This document shows, piece after piece, positions 51,075-61,719 of a DNA stretch of 64,000 nt. Numbering within the stretch: position 1 is the first letter of the stretch; every line of letters starts with the position of its first letter. The notes beneath the pieces are model-generated. The model was not told the DNA's origin. It did no database searches and saw only the letters and a program-made list of their open reading frames with translations. Both the position numbers and the translations under genes were made by a program. Source of the DNA: Marchantia polymorpha subsp. ruderalis (Eukaryota > Streptophyta > Marchantiopsida > Marchantiales > Marchantiaceae). Location of the stretch: assembly GCA_037833965.1 (NCBI GenBank), contig AP031353.1, positions 23,562,501-23,626,500 on the forward strand. Direction: 5' to 3'.

Positions 51075-51763
51075 CGGGAAGGGTTTCAGGAGACTGCAAT
51101 AGTCCCGACCCTGTCATAAGACGTTTATGTTTCCTATTATACACTTTCTCAGATCTGTTCCCATGTCTACAATAAGATCCGTGCCCATGTCTACAATCAA
51201 ATCATCGTCGATGAATTGCTCCAATAAGTGGTGATGGATGACTTCCTGCAACTTACTGAAGTGGGCGATGCTGAAGAAGAGATTTCCTCTAAGCGCTAGA
51301 GTGGAAACTAAAAACCTCTCTCAAATCTTCACCACATTTTCGTGTTTTGACTTGGTGAGAGTCCATGGCGGACCAGATGATTATGTTAAATTCGCAAAGC
51401 TAAAATGAATGATCCTGAAAACAAAAAAAGCATGGCTGAGTTCGTGGTGCTCAGATGACAGAGTATTCACCTGTTCAAACCTCACCACATCATCAATCTT
51501 GCCACCAGAATCCGGTCTGCTGCCGTTTCTGCAAATCTGCACCATCTTGCTTCGCAAGCCGATTCCAAGCAATTGCGGAGCTTCAGCGAGCAAAACGTCT
51601 CAAAATGTGTACTAAGGAATTATTTCCCGTACCCGATCTCAGCGTGGGCATTTGTAAGAACTTATGGACCTCTACTGAGGGGCGGAGCCAGGATTTTTCT
51701 GGTGGGGGGGGGCTCCGCCAGGTATTTCTGTAGCGTCGCAGGCGAGGCTACAGATCGTTTCCT

Positions 51764-51797
<34 letters not shown>

Positions 51798-51905
51798 CGG
51801 AGCTAAGGGGGGGCACGCCCCCCCTTAGCTCCGCCACTGCCTCTAGCTCAGAGATCAAAGCTTGTTTAATAAACTCCCTTGCACATAAAATTTACAGCAG
51901 ACAAA
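51075..51905 (-). repeat. Dispersed repeat, copy 3 (inverted, interrupted)
   Basis: On the minus strand it follows copies 1 and 2 from the TCTGCTGTAAATT end (near 51905) to the GAAAGTG/GTCGGG blocks near 51110. It is interrupted by the MITE at 51677-51839. A 24-base tandem duplication (AGATCTGTTCCCATGTCTAC.. and AGATCCGTGCCCATGTCTAC..) lies at 51151-51199. Confidence 0.65.
51677..51839. mobile_element. hAT-like MITE, 163 bp, with a 34-base G run
   Basis: The termini are GAGGGGCGGAGCCAGGATTT (left) and an inverted end reading CAGTGGCGGAGCTAAGGGGG. They are flanked by 8-base repeats CCTCTACT (51669-51676) and CCTCTAGC (51840-51847), six of eight matching. Copy 1 of the host repeat carries, in reverse complement, GGACCTCTAGTACTGCAG at this point, which is the empty site and confirms the insertion. 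The interior is made of G runs, including 34 consecutive G at 51764-51797, and has no coding capacity. The GGCGGAGCCAGGA-type end is common among plant non-autonomous elements (recall). Confidence 0.8.
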
Positions 51906-51931
51906 CACGCTGCAATTTTTTAATCATATAT

Positions 51932-51962
51932 TCTATCACTCTTGTCAAGAGTGATAGAATGT
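51932..51962. repeat. Perfect 15-bp palindrome with one-base centre
   Basis: ATTCTATCACTCTTG is followed by one T and then its exact reverse complement CAAGAGTGATAGAAT. It lies just outside the end of dispersed-repeat copy 3. It could extrude as a cruciform, or be the scar of an element excision or rejoining (inference). Confidence 0.8.
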
Positions 51963-52740
51963 CACTATCGACATCAGTTTAGAAAAAAATTGTTAAGATT
52001 GTTTCACAAATTGTAACTCGCTCACTCTTCCACTCTCTCCGCCTCTACTGTGCTCTGCGCTGCCTCCGGCCTAAATTGGAACACAAAGCAATGACAACCG
52101 GTTGCAGACACGTGTCCCACAACGACGGCCGAGCGAGACAGGGCGCGCTCGATTCGATGAGTGGCTCGATCGACGCGACGGTGACGCACGAATTCCGTCA
52201 CGACGGTAACCTACGCCGTCAGCCCTGAGGCAGAAGGTCGGGGTGGATCTGGGCTGCAGTTTCATCAGCGTGATCGCTTTTCTCTCCGTCTGCACTCCTG
52301 GACGGCTACAGAAGCTCCAACGTGGCCCCTGAGTCGAGCGAGTCCAAGCATGTCAGCAATCCTGTGGCGGTGAAATTGATTTTTATCTTAAATTCCGACT
52401 CCTCAACAAACTTACGAAGACAAACAATCCAACGAAATCAACGGAGAGACAGATTCGTGGAACGCTTTCGAATACGAGGATACAGTGGACTCAAAACTCC
52501 AGTTTCACGAAATAGATCCTGATGATGAGCTCTGCGTTCGAGCAAATTTTTTCTCCTGCAGTTCTCAGCTCGTCTCGGGACATTATAGAAGCATGAGCTG
52601 GTTGAGAAAGCGATTGTCGAACTCTGGTGCAGGAGACATCGCCTCTGCTGCTGATCGGAAGCCGAAATTCGTCTTCAGAAGCCAACTCTACAAGGTGAAA
52701 TTCTGTTAAGAGGTACGTGAATGGATAGCAATTGAAAGTA

Positions 52741-55393
52741 ATGGAGGGAGGAATTGCGGATGCGGGCAATTCGCCCGCAGATGAAGAACAGATCCAGATC
52801 CAGGAGAGCTCGCTGCGTGCGCACGTACTAGTTATCCCTTTGAGTATAATCTCGGTTTCGCATGTCACCTCGGCCGTGTTGCTGTCAGCCAAGCTCGCCA
52901 AGCAAGACATCACTGTCACAATCTTCACGGACCGATACATGCTGCCACACATCCACTCGCTTCATTCGCCCGAAGCGCTGCAAAGTCTCGACATTCGGTT
53001 GGCCATTATGGACCACGATGAGTCGGAACGTGAGTTGCATGAAGACTGGAGCAGACCATTTAAGGACTCGTACGCCGTGATGCGAGCTGCAGAACCTTAT
53101 TTTCAAAATATGGCCTCTGCCCGATCCTCAGGAGCTGCCGGCCTACCCACATGCGTCATAGCAGACATGTTCTGTCTTTGGGCTCAGGTAAATCTGACGA
53201 CCTACACTCTTCACCAGGCGTGTTTTCCTTCTCACCCTATTTCGCCAGACGTAGAGATTGCTCAGATTTGTCGTCTGCTCGGATTTCTCTGATTTCTAGG
53301 CCGAAACAGTTCTGCGAAAGGCTTCTCTATTGTAGATGTTTCTGTGTTTGTGACGAACCTTCTTTTGCTAGTGATCAGATTCTATTCGATGGCATCTCGA
53401 TAGAATACAGATCAAAATTTGGAAGAAAGAGAGAATTCGCACTTGTGTACGAGAGAATTTCGTTTCGATAGGCAGGTTTTAACACAGGAAAGGAGAATTG
53501 GGCTAGTGATCATACCATCTCAATACAATACACATCAAAATTGGGAAAGAAATATAAAATCTGACACGGGAGGAATGTTCATTGTACAGAAACTTTCACA
53601 GGAACAGAATCTACCATGTTACGCGTATTTTCCTAGTGGTGCAAATTTCGCTTGTCTTCTTCAAGCGTTTCCGGCTCTCATTTCGGAAGGAAGGTTGAGA
53701 GTGGGAGCGAATGGCAAATTCATCAAAAGCAAACAGACTATCACCGTCCCTGGTCTTCCACCTCTTTTGGACGTAGAGCTGCCAAATTCCACCAAAATAA
53801 ACCCTGTCTCGGTGACAACGAAAGCGGGACTGGATTTGTCGAAAGTAAACGGTGTGATCATCAACACCTTCTACGAATTGGAAAGTCATGCCATTGAAGC
53901 CTTCTTGCAGGCTTGCGATCCTACGTTGCATGTATGTCGTCTGCCTCTGTTCCCTCGAGCTTTAATCTAGAGTAGCGACAACGAAATATGTGCTCTCACA
54001 GGTTTGTACTACTTTGTTTACTTGGAAAATCAAATTTGAGAAACTGACACTCCAACTCTTACTGATATGATTAACAGACCTAAACTTCTCCTCTATTAAC
54101 CTTTTAACTACTTCTAATCAGAACTTTTTCAGAAACCATTGTACAACAATTAGAATGTACAGCTTTGAAGATCGCATGCCAAAATCATCCAGAGACAGAG
54201 AAAAACAGAGATCCAGAGACAGAGAGAGTAAACAATCTTGTCTTTGGGAAGGTCATGCTGCTGTCATGTGGGATTGTGCAGGTTCCTAAAGTGTTCACGA
54301 TTGGGCCGCTTGCAGCAGCAAGAACTGAAGCTGCTGCGCGAGAGGGAGAAAGAGAGGAATGTTTGGAGTGGCTGGACCGTCAGCCTGTCTCCTCTGTAGT
54401 ATACATCTGCTATGGTAGCATGGCAAAGTGGACAGCGGAAAGTCTTCGTGAATTAGCCCTTGCACTGGAGGCAAGCCAATGCCGATTTCTATGGGTTCTT
54501 TACCAGGAGAGCGGTGATGATTTGGTTCATGCACTTCCAGCACAATTCCTGGAACGAGTGGGCCAACGTGGCAGGGTAGTCACTTACTGGGTACCTCAAG
54601 TTCAGATTATTCAGCATCAAGCTCTCAGCTGCTTCATGTCACATTGTGGTTGGAACTCCACCGTAGAAAGTATATCCGGAGGAGTGCCCATGCTGTGTCT
54701 GCCCCTTGGAGCTGAGCAGAACCTTAATTGCAGGTGTGTTCTTATCAACCTCGTCTACAATGTGTTTCACACATCGTTTGCAAATGACAGACTCAGCTCC
54801 CAATATTTTAGAGTATGCACTGGGTCCTGGGATCTTAAGGACGAGCTTGAACTGAAATTCCGTCATCTAGTAAGAACAAAAGCCTCTGCAACAAGTGCAA
54901 GCAGAACACGTCTCCTGAGATTTCAATATTGACCGACTCTTTGATACACATATGAATTGGTCGATGTTCCTCTAGATTTTTCAGATCCACCCTAAAACTT
55001 CTCCCATCTCGAAAGAAAAAACTCTGCAAAATATAACACGGGGAAAAACAAGATCAACGGCCGAACAGATTTCAGACCAGAGTTCGAACACGTGAACAAG
55101 AGGAGGATATCTGACCTGATGGTATTCTGATTTATGATGATCTTTGAATGTTGTTTTGCAGGCATATAGTGGACGTGGTTAAGGTGGGTATACAAGTCAA
55201 AGTTGGAGATGATGGCGTTCCAAAACAAAAAGACATTGAGAACGCCTTACAATTAATGATGGAAGAGGAAGAAGGCAAAATGATAAGGCAGCGAGTTCTA
55301 GAGCTCAAATCGATGGCGGCTGCAGCTGCTGTCCCCGGTGGATCTTCAAGCACTTCCTTTCAAGAGCTGATTAATGATCTGAAGTGTACATAA
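52741..55393 (+). CDS. UDP-glycosyltransferase, family 1 (plant UGT)
   Basis: Family-1 UGTs transfer a sugar from a UDP-sugar to small molecules such as phenolics or hormones in the cytosol (family knowledge; acceptor unknown). Four exons: 52741-53187, 53590-53931, 54282-54733 and 55162-55393; 490 residues, usual for the family. The N-terminal half begins AHVLVIPLSIISVSHVTSAV, where the SH pair occupies the place of the usual GH catalytic His. Exon 2 carries VNGVIINTFYELESHAIEAF. Exon 3 holds the PSPG sugar-binding box, from WVPQVQIIQHQALSCF through HCGWNSTVESISGGVPMLCL to GAEQ; the Gln closing the box is the residue associated with glucose donors. Exon 4 is the C-terminal helix region (RHIVDVVKVGIQVKVG ... 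FQELINDLKCT). The ATG at 52741 is the first in frame. Introns of 350-430 bases are longer than elsewhere in the window. No break is seen. Confidence 0.9.
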
Positions 55394-56853
55394 TGTTGTT
55401 ATCACTCTTTAAACTGAGGGCCGCAGAACAGATAAAAGATACCCATCCTCGTGGCTTGGAGAAGGTCGCAATGCCTACTGTGAATATAATGGTTCTGGGC
55501 CTAATCACAACCACGTGTATATGTTAGGCCAACGAGCCTGATTTCACTCTTCAACGCAGGTGCTGGCCAACTTAGGCACTTGAATAAAACATAGACAAAA
55601 GATCATAAGAATCACAATCCCAACTAATGCGTTTTTCACTTAGTGCAGGACCTCGACAATATTGTATTTAGGCAATACTGTAATATTCGAATCTCATGTG
55701 ATTTCAGGCTCTTTAAGTAATGAGATTTCTTGTTCACTTCTGTTGATTAAGAGTAAGGTGCCTCAGTAGCACTGTTAAAAAATGTAAAAACATCTCCTCA
55801 AGCACGTCATGGTGCACGAGGGCTTATTGGGCGCAAGGGCAGCCACTGTGGTGTGCGAAAGGACAGGTAAAATAAGCACAATCCCTGTGAATCCCAAACC
55901 TCAGCGAGGAAAAGACATGAAAGCGAAGGAAACCTCCCTTTTCTGAAGTAGCCTGGCCCCTGGACGAGAGCTTCACACCATGCTTGCTTTCAAAACCGAG
56001 CTGTTTTTCTGGTTTTAATGATTCTGAGCACTAACATCACTTAAGTAGAATCCAAAATAGAGTTGTGAAATTCGGCATGCCTCTTTGGCTTTCGGCTTCA
56101 ATCATTAAAGAGCTGTTTGATATGCTGGAGATTTGTGGCGAGGAAGTCATTGTTTCGGCAAAGCCTGTGTACTCAATGTGAGGAGGTCCAGTCGAGAAGC
56201 ATTTCATCCTCGCAAGTTTTTTGCCCTCTACCTACCATTTGTCGTCATCATCCAAGGTTCAAGGGTTGGTTGCCACACGGCAGCTCTTCATGTTGACAAA
56301 CAGATAACCAAGTTTGTAAACATCGAGCCATCTCACCTAATTAACGTACCAGAAATTTCATGTGATCAGATATTTTATGTGATCACTCTGGTAAAATATG
56401 CCGCACTGCGGAAATCACTCGTAGACGAGTGTCGTCCATATCCCCTTGACCACCGTGGGTAATTAAAACTCTTTACGTTCGAGCAGTATCGCAGCATCCA
56501 TGGTCTACTGGGTATGATTTGAAAGGATAGTCGTGTTTCCAGGGGATGGCTGAAGGAAATGGTTCTCTCTACTCATTGCTTTCTCGTTCTCACCTTTGGC
56601 CTCAAATCCGTGCTTTTGAAGGGTGGCTGCTTCCGTACGGCATGAAGAGGTCCGCCACACTAGATGCGCTCGCGTCGTAGATTCGATGAGCACTGCAGAA
56701 TGCTGCTCGTGCTGGGTCTCGTACAAGAAGAACAAGCCACCGAGTTCGAGTTCTCGAATACTCAGGTCGAATTCTCTTGCGCCTGGTGGGTGGATATGTT
56801 GTGCCCGAGGCTCCGAGCAGGAACTCTCACAGAGTTGAATTCCGCTGGGGAAA
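55394..56853. other. Intergenic between the UGT and LRR genes
   Basis: Holds the UGT 3' flank and the upstream region of the LRR receptor-like gene. No recognisable gene, repeat or core promoter. From about 56.6 kb the composition approaches that of the coding region, as expected of a leader. Confidence 0.45.
55583..55588 (+). terminator. Possible polyadenylation signal of the UGT gene
   Basis: AATAAA lies 190 bases after the UGT stop codon, a reasonable 3' UTR length. No other evidence. Confidence 0.35.
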
Positions 56854-59445
56854 ATGACCAGCGCATGGTTCGGTGTTCAGGTGATATCTGTCATTGCGTT
56901 AGCTTCGGTGGACCTCTGCGATGGGCACTTCTCCGCAGCACAGACGTGGACGACGTTGCAGCTTCTTCACATGGCCAAAAGCTTTGCATCGCCGCCTGTC
57001 TCCTGGAAGTATGGAACAGATCACTGTCATGGATGGCTGGGCGTCAGGTGCAGCAACAGCAGCAGCAACTCGGGGGCAGTCGTGGAGCTCAACCTCTCCA
57101 GTGATGAGTTTCAAGGCCAGGTCTCGGATCTTGTCTGCGGTCTCAGAGATCTGCGAGTTCTGAACTTGGAATCCCCTGCTTTGGAGGGATGCATTCCGGA
57201 CTGTGTCTGGAATCTCAGAGAGCTGCGCTCGATCAGCACAGGCGAATATAGCCGTCTTCGAGTTAGAGCAGGTGATTTGCCTGCGTCCACGGCAGCCTTC
57301 GAAATCACGCATCTGCAGCTTCCTGGCGTGGGACTGAGCGCTTTGCCCCCATGGATATCAGCTCTAAGCAAGCTGCAGGTCCTGGACCTCTCTCGAAATA
57401 ACTTGGTATCTGTTCCCATTGAGATAGGCCAGCTGGGCGAACTGAAAGAGCTCTTTCTCCAATTCAATCAGATTCTGATGATTCCCTTCTCGATATCCAA
57501 CTTGACCAAATTGAGGACGATCAGTCTTTTTGGGAACAACATGCAGGCCATCGCTTCCAGCTTCAACGATATGCCACATCTGAAAACCCTGGACCTCGGA
57601 GAGAATCAGATTGTGACCATAACGAGGTCGTTTAACGATCTGCCCAGTCTGCGATCACTTTATTTCGATGCAACAAATTCCGGTCAGATCCACGCCATTT
57701 CCTCCTCCTTCAATCATTTGCCGACTCTGCAGAGTGTAGATCTTAGTGAGAACGACCTCCATGTCGTTCATTATGCCTTCAACAACATGTCGGGTCTGAA
57801 AGATCTTTACCTCGATCGCAATCGCCTTAGTGCTAATGCAGACTTCTCCAGCTCGTTCAGATTTTTGCCGAGTTTGCAGCTGCTCAATCTGAGTGACAAT
57901 GGCTTAGATGCTGTTCCCGAGTGCGTTTGCGAGTTTACATCTCTCTTGAGACTCGACCTCAGCTCCAATGAGATCAGTAGTATCCCCACATGCCTGGGCC
58001 GCTTGTCGTCTTTGACACATCTGGATTTCAGCCACAATATGATCACGGATGAATATATCGGACCGTCTTTGGGAGATGTTTCGAGGCTGGAAGTTTTGAA
58101 GCTTGCTGGCAACAAGATCAAAAACGTTCCTGCATTTGTCGGAGATTTTTTTTGCTTACGGACCTTAGTTCTGAGTCAGAACATGATACAGGACGTCTTC
58201 GTGGATCCGGTCGAGGCTCCTCCGAATCTGGAGAGTCTGGACCTCTCTGGTAACCTTCTTCAGGCCATTCCAGATGGTTTGAGATTCCTGCAGCGCTTGG
58301 CGACTCTGAAGATGAGCAACAATCGGATTCGAGATGTTTCCAACGTCCTGGACAATGTCACCACGTTGCAATTGGTGGATTTGAGCTTCAACAACCTGAG
58401 TGGTTGGCTACGGGATGATATCAAATGGCTCTCGAGATTAGAGTCCTTGAATCTTGCCCACAATCAGCTGAAAGGGCCGATTCCGTCCTCGCTGTTCGAT
58501 CTGCGTACTGGTCATCTTAATTGCACGAGTCGCAACTGCAACCAACTTGATCTCGATCTCTCGACAAATTTCTTCACAGATTTCGTCCCAAAGTGGCTGT
58601 GCTCGGATGACCAACCTATTTTCACAGTTTCGCTAGACCTGTCCTCTAATAATCTGCAAGGCTCTGTAAAACCTTTACTGGAGAGCTATTGTGTCGACTA
58701 TCAAACCGTCAGTCTATCCCACAACAATCTGTCAGGAGGTATTCCATCTCATGGATTTGTCAATAGTCACCTCTACGTACTGGATTTGTCTTTCAATCAG
58801 CTCAATGGCACCATACCCACAACGCTGGGTAATATCTCAAATCTCTCCTGTGTCAAGTTGAGCAGCAATCAGCTGCTGGGATCTTTATCTGGAACATTCC
58901 TGGAGGCGAACATTTCAGATTATTTCTCAACTTCACCCGAACTTAAGAATCTGATTGAGCTCGATCTCAGCGACAATCTCCTCTCCGGGCCAATACCAGA
59001 CAATCTGATCGTCGTCAAAAATACTTCTCGACGGCTGGACCCAGGATACGAGGCTCCCATGCTTATGTATTTAAATGTTTCGCACAACATGCTCAACGGC
59101 TGCATACCTGACGGTCTTCACATGCTTTCGAATCTCGTGTCTCTGGATCTTTCTCATAACAATCTATCGGGTGATATCCAACATCTTCAATCCGTGGGAC
59201 TAGTAGATGTGTCCGACAACCATCCCACTGAGGGAGCAGAGGATTGCCTGCATGACCCAGAAGGCTTCAGCAAATATCGCAGCTCACAGCAGCGACCTAG
59301 GCAAGTTTGGATGGTCGGCGCTGTTGTAGTGGTCTTCGGGTATGTGCTCCTGGTGTTTATAACGTGGAGACTTTACTGGATGAGTCATCTTTACCGAGTG
59401 TCATGCCGAATTTATTTGTGGGGCTCGAGAGTGTGTGGCTTATGA
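56854..59445 (+). CDS. Leucine-rich repeat receptor-like protein with C-terminal membrane anchor, no kinase
   Basis: A cell-surface LRR protein of the RLP type, which senses an extracellular ligand together with partner kinases (family knowledge). Single exon, 863 residues. A hydrophobic signal peptide covers residues 1 to about 25. An LRR N-terminal cap follows with paired cysteines (HCHGWLGVRC). About 28 repeats follow, and they are of two kinds. Roughly residues 165-500 have the VP-type repeats of plant intracellular or SDS22-like LRRs (LQVLDLSRNNLVSVPIEIG). From about 500 they become the extracellular GPIP/GxIP type (NQLKGPIPSSLFDL, NNLSGGIP). Residues ~819-838 form one membrane span (WMVGAVVVVFGYVLLVFITW), followed by a short basic/aromatic cytoplasmic tail. 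No kinase lies downstream. The ATG is the first of the frame that provides a signal peptide. The gene appears intact. Confidence 0.88.
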   Translation: MTSAWFGVQVISVIALASVDLCDGHFSAAQTWTTLQLLHMAKSFASPPVSWKYGTDHCHGWLGVRCSNSSSNSGAVVELNLSSDEFQGQVSDLVCGLRDLRVLNLESPALEGCIPDCVWNLRELRSISTGEYSRLRVRAGDLPASTAAFEITHLQLPGVGLSALPPWISALSKLQVLDLSRNNLVSVPIEIGQLGELKELFLQFNQILMIPFSISNLTKLRTISLFGNNMQAIASSFNDMPHLKTLDLGENQIVTITRSFNDLPSLRSLYFDATNSGQIHAISSSFNHLPTLQSVDLSENDLHVVHYAFNNMSGLKDLYLDRNRLSANADFSSSFRFLPSLQLLNLSDNGLDAVPECVCEFTSLLRLDLSSNEISSIPTCLGRLSSLTHLDFSHNMITDEYIGPSLGDVSRLEVLKLAGNKIKNVPAFVGDFFCLRTLVLSQNMIQDVFVDPVEAPPNLESLDLSGNLLQAIPDGLRFLQRLATLKMSNNRIRDVSNVLDNVTTLQLVDLSFNNLSGWLRDDIKWLSRLESLNLAHNQLKGPIPSSLFDLRTGHLNCTSRNCNQLDLDLSTNFFTDFVPKWLCSDDQPIFTVSLDLSSNNLQGSVKPLLESYCVDYQTVSLSHNNLSGGIPSHGFVNSHLYVLDLSFNQLNGTIPTTLGNISNLSCVKLSSNQLLGSLSGTFLEANISDYFSTSPELKNLIELDLSDNLLSGPIPDNLIVVKNTSRRLDPGYEAPMLMYLNVSHNMLNGCIPDGLHMLSNLVSLDLSHNNLSGDIQHLQSVGLVDVSDNHPTEGAEDCLHDPEGFSKYRSSQQRPRQVWMVGAVVVVFGYVLLVFITWRLYWMSHLYRVSCRIYLWGSRVCGL

Positions 59446-60639
59446 ATTAGCAATGTTGGGAACGAAACTGGAAGCACCTGATTTCGTTCTGCAATTATCC
59501 AGACAGCTACAGAGCATCTCGGTGTGGGGTCGACTGTCAACTCACAGATATATTCAACTTCTTTGTACAGCAGAATCCAAAACGTCATCAACTAATTGGA
59601 TCCTTTAAGATCACTCGATTCGTTTGAAAGCACTTTTGTGAAAGCTCAATGTTCATCTCGAAACAGAACCATCGCCCCTGTTGAGAGATTTGTTCACATG
59701 CCATAGATGATTCAAGAGGGGCATCAAATGAACTAAAAATCTAATTCGTGGATGGAAGAGAGCAGGAAAGAACGCACCTTAAATTCAAGACTCGGACAGT
59801 CCAGGAAGTTCACCAGAGTCAGCTGTATAACACCTCCAAGTAATGGTCGAATAAACTGTCAGTAATTTTCCTTGAGCAGTTCACTAGCACACGAGGAAGG
59901 TGCTATCTTGTAGCTGGAGAAAACCAGTATCGGTGTTCGAGTTGCAAGACATGATACAGCACATGTCAAGGCATCATACAGGATCAAGGCAGATGCACGA
60001 AATTCTATGCAGGGCAGCCAGTCTCGAAGTGCTTTGCATGTGTATTGCACCAAGACCGATGCTGCTTTTCATCGCTCGCTCCTCTAAAGGGGCTGGGACT
60101 GAGACAAACCTCACGAGATGAAATCGACAACAAGAAGGTCGGAACAACTTTAAAACTCAATGGTAATATCGTTGATGGATTTTGGTTGAATCACAGCAAA
60201 CTAGCCCATGTGTGGGCAAGGCACGCACCGGAGCACATACTCTCAATCCGTGAGCTAAATCATTCTCAAAATCTTTTGAGTATTTTTCATATCAGAAATG
60301 GCTTTGCTAAATGTACCCTTTCTATCTTTCATTAAAGTGAGTCGAAGACGTCACCGCAGCAGGTTCAACTGGAAACCGTTCTGAACTGAGCAGCGCAATT
60401 TGAGTCTTAATCCTGACTATTCGTTGACACGTTCATCTAGCTTGACAGGATGATTCACGAGAACGAACCGAGTTCTCTCTGAGTACATGAATCGATCACA
60501 GTTTTTCTACAGCTTTTTTTTCGACATCTCGGTCCATTGTCCATAGCATTGTAAATTATTCTACCTTGCAATTAGACTAATATAACATAATGATTGAGGG
60601 GAATCTAAAATCGAGGACCCGAGAGAGTCATAAGACCAC
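59446..60639. other. Intergenic between convergent LRR and AGP genes
   Basis: 3' flanks of two convergent genes. Only short, unrecognised open frames; no kinase domain that could complete the LRR protein and no repeats noted. Confidence 0.5.
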
Positions 60640-61362
60640 CTACAATGCTACGGCAACCAGAAGACCTGAAGCGAGCACAAGAGTTGTCCATCTGGAAACG
60701 GTCGTCATCACTCCAGCGCTCTGTACACAATAGGCAACAATCGGGTGCTTAGATTAGCTCATGTCCAGTGTGAAGCCCTCAATTCAAAGAACAACTATGA
60801 CCTTTGTATGACACAGAATGTATTCGACTACAGATCGCAAGCATTTGATAGAACCTGAAGCAAAGAAATCTCAAATCACCTGTTCGGATGCAGGTCCAGG
60901 TGCAGGAGCTGAGTTCGCAGAGCTGAGTTCGGGAGATGGCTTGGGGGTGGAAGGAGTGGCTGTGGGCACGGATGGAGGAGCCTCGGTAGGTTCGGTGATG
61001 ATGACGAAAGTGGGCGGGGATGCAGAAGGGGGGAATGCTGGTGGGGCGGTGCTCACGGTAGGAGGGGATGCTGGTGGGGTGGAGCTCACGGTGGGAGGGG
61101 ATGCTGGTGGGGTGGAGCTCACGGTGGGAGGGGATGCTGGTGGGGTGGAGCTCACGGTGGGAGGGGATGCTGGTGGGGTGGGGCTCACGGTCGGAGGGAC
61201 AGTGGGATTGGTGGTGGGAGGAGGAACTGTGGGAGTTGCAGGCGGAGCCTGGGTCGGTGTCGTGGATGGTGCTGATACTGGGCCTTGTGCCACAGAAGGA
61301 CCACTCTGAAAGATGACCAGTGCAACGAGAACCACAACCATCTTCTGAAATTGGGGTGCCAT
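60640..61362 (-). CDS. GPI-anchored arabinogalactan-like Pro/Ser/Thr-rich protein
   Basis: A cell-surface hydroxyproline-rich glycoprotein candidate: prolines next to Ala/Ser/Thr are hydroxylated and carry arabinogalactan (family knowledge). Two exons: 61362 down to 60880, and 60720 down to 60640; 187 residues. The signal peptide (MVVVLVALVIFQSGPSVAQG) is followed by a body almost wholly of Pro, Ala, Ser, Thr and Val. It includes four copies of an 11-residue unit TPPASPPTVSS (positions 61052-61190). The second exon supplies SAGVMTTVSRWTTLVLASGL and a hydrophobic end LVAVAL before the stop: a classic GPI-attachment signal with small residues at its start. I chose the ATG at 61362 because it leads straight into the signal peptide; a longer reading from 61389 would place extra residues before it. 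The second exon is placed by the acceptor GTACAG and by a precise codon fit. Confidence 0.85.
61052..61190 (-). repeat. 33-bp minisatellite coding the AGP repeat
   Basis: Four near-identical 33-base units (plus strand GGATGCTGGTGGGGTGGAGC...), each encoding TPPASPPTVSS on the minus strand, in phase with the reading frame. The near-identity at synonymous positions indicates recent expansion or homogenisation. Confidence 0.85.
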
Positions 61363-61417
61363 TTTGGAAGCTGTAGCGAACGAAAGCAAGTGCGCTGAGT
61401 GAAGTTAAGGCGAAGAC

Positions 61418-61571
61418 CTGTAAAATCATCCGTGGAGCAAACAACTTATCATCGAGTATAACACAGCATTTCCTGAATTGAAGACGATCTCCATGGAATT
61501 ATTTAGATTCAATGGCAAGTCTTCTCTCGAAGAAAGTCAAACTTCTGCTAGTGTCTAGAGTTAAAAATTAC
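61418..61571 (-). other. Probable 5' UTR intron of the AGP gene
   Basis: On the minus strand a donor TTCGCAG|GTAATT at 61571 and an acceptor TTTTACAG|GTCTTCG at 61418 bound 154 bases upstream of the ATG. Leader introns are common in strongly expressed plant genes. Supported only by splice consensus and composition. Confidence 0.5.
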
Positions 61572-61710
61572 CTGCGAATCTCAATCTAAAATTGTAGAAG
61601 ACTCTCCTCTGTGGTGCAGCTGCAAGCTGGATTTCTAGAGAGGTGAAGCTTGCCGATTGCCGCAGGAGAGGAAAGACTTCTGAATGATGGAACGGGTGGG
61701 AAAATGCAAG

Positions 61711-61719
61711 CTATATAGC
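61711..61719 (-). promoter_or_regulatory. Candidate TATA box of the AGP gene
   Basis: CTATATAGC on the minus strand, about 140 bases before the proposed leader-intron donor and 350 bases before the ATG. A start of transcription near 61680 would give a leader of about 110 bases plus the second leader exon. Confidence 0.45.

Larger units (their letters stand above)
47344..52740. other. Intergenic with two dispersed-repeat copies and a MITE
   Basis: No gene is supported. It holds copies 2 and 3 of the dispersed repeat in opposite orientation, the MITE in copy 3, two perfect hairpins (50.4 and 51.9 kb), and from about 52.0 kb the presumed promoter and leader of the glycosyltransferase gene. Open frames near 48.8-49.4 kb are short and unrecognised. 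Confidence 0.5.

Noticed and set aside
60818-61309. 163-codon Gly/Val-rich plus-strand frame
   Set aside because: Complement of the Pro-rich AGP repeats; the minus-strand reading has signal peptide, GPI signal and a matching intron.
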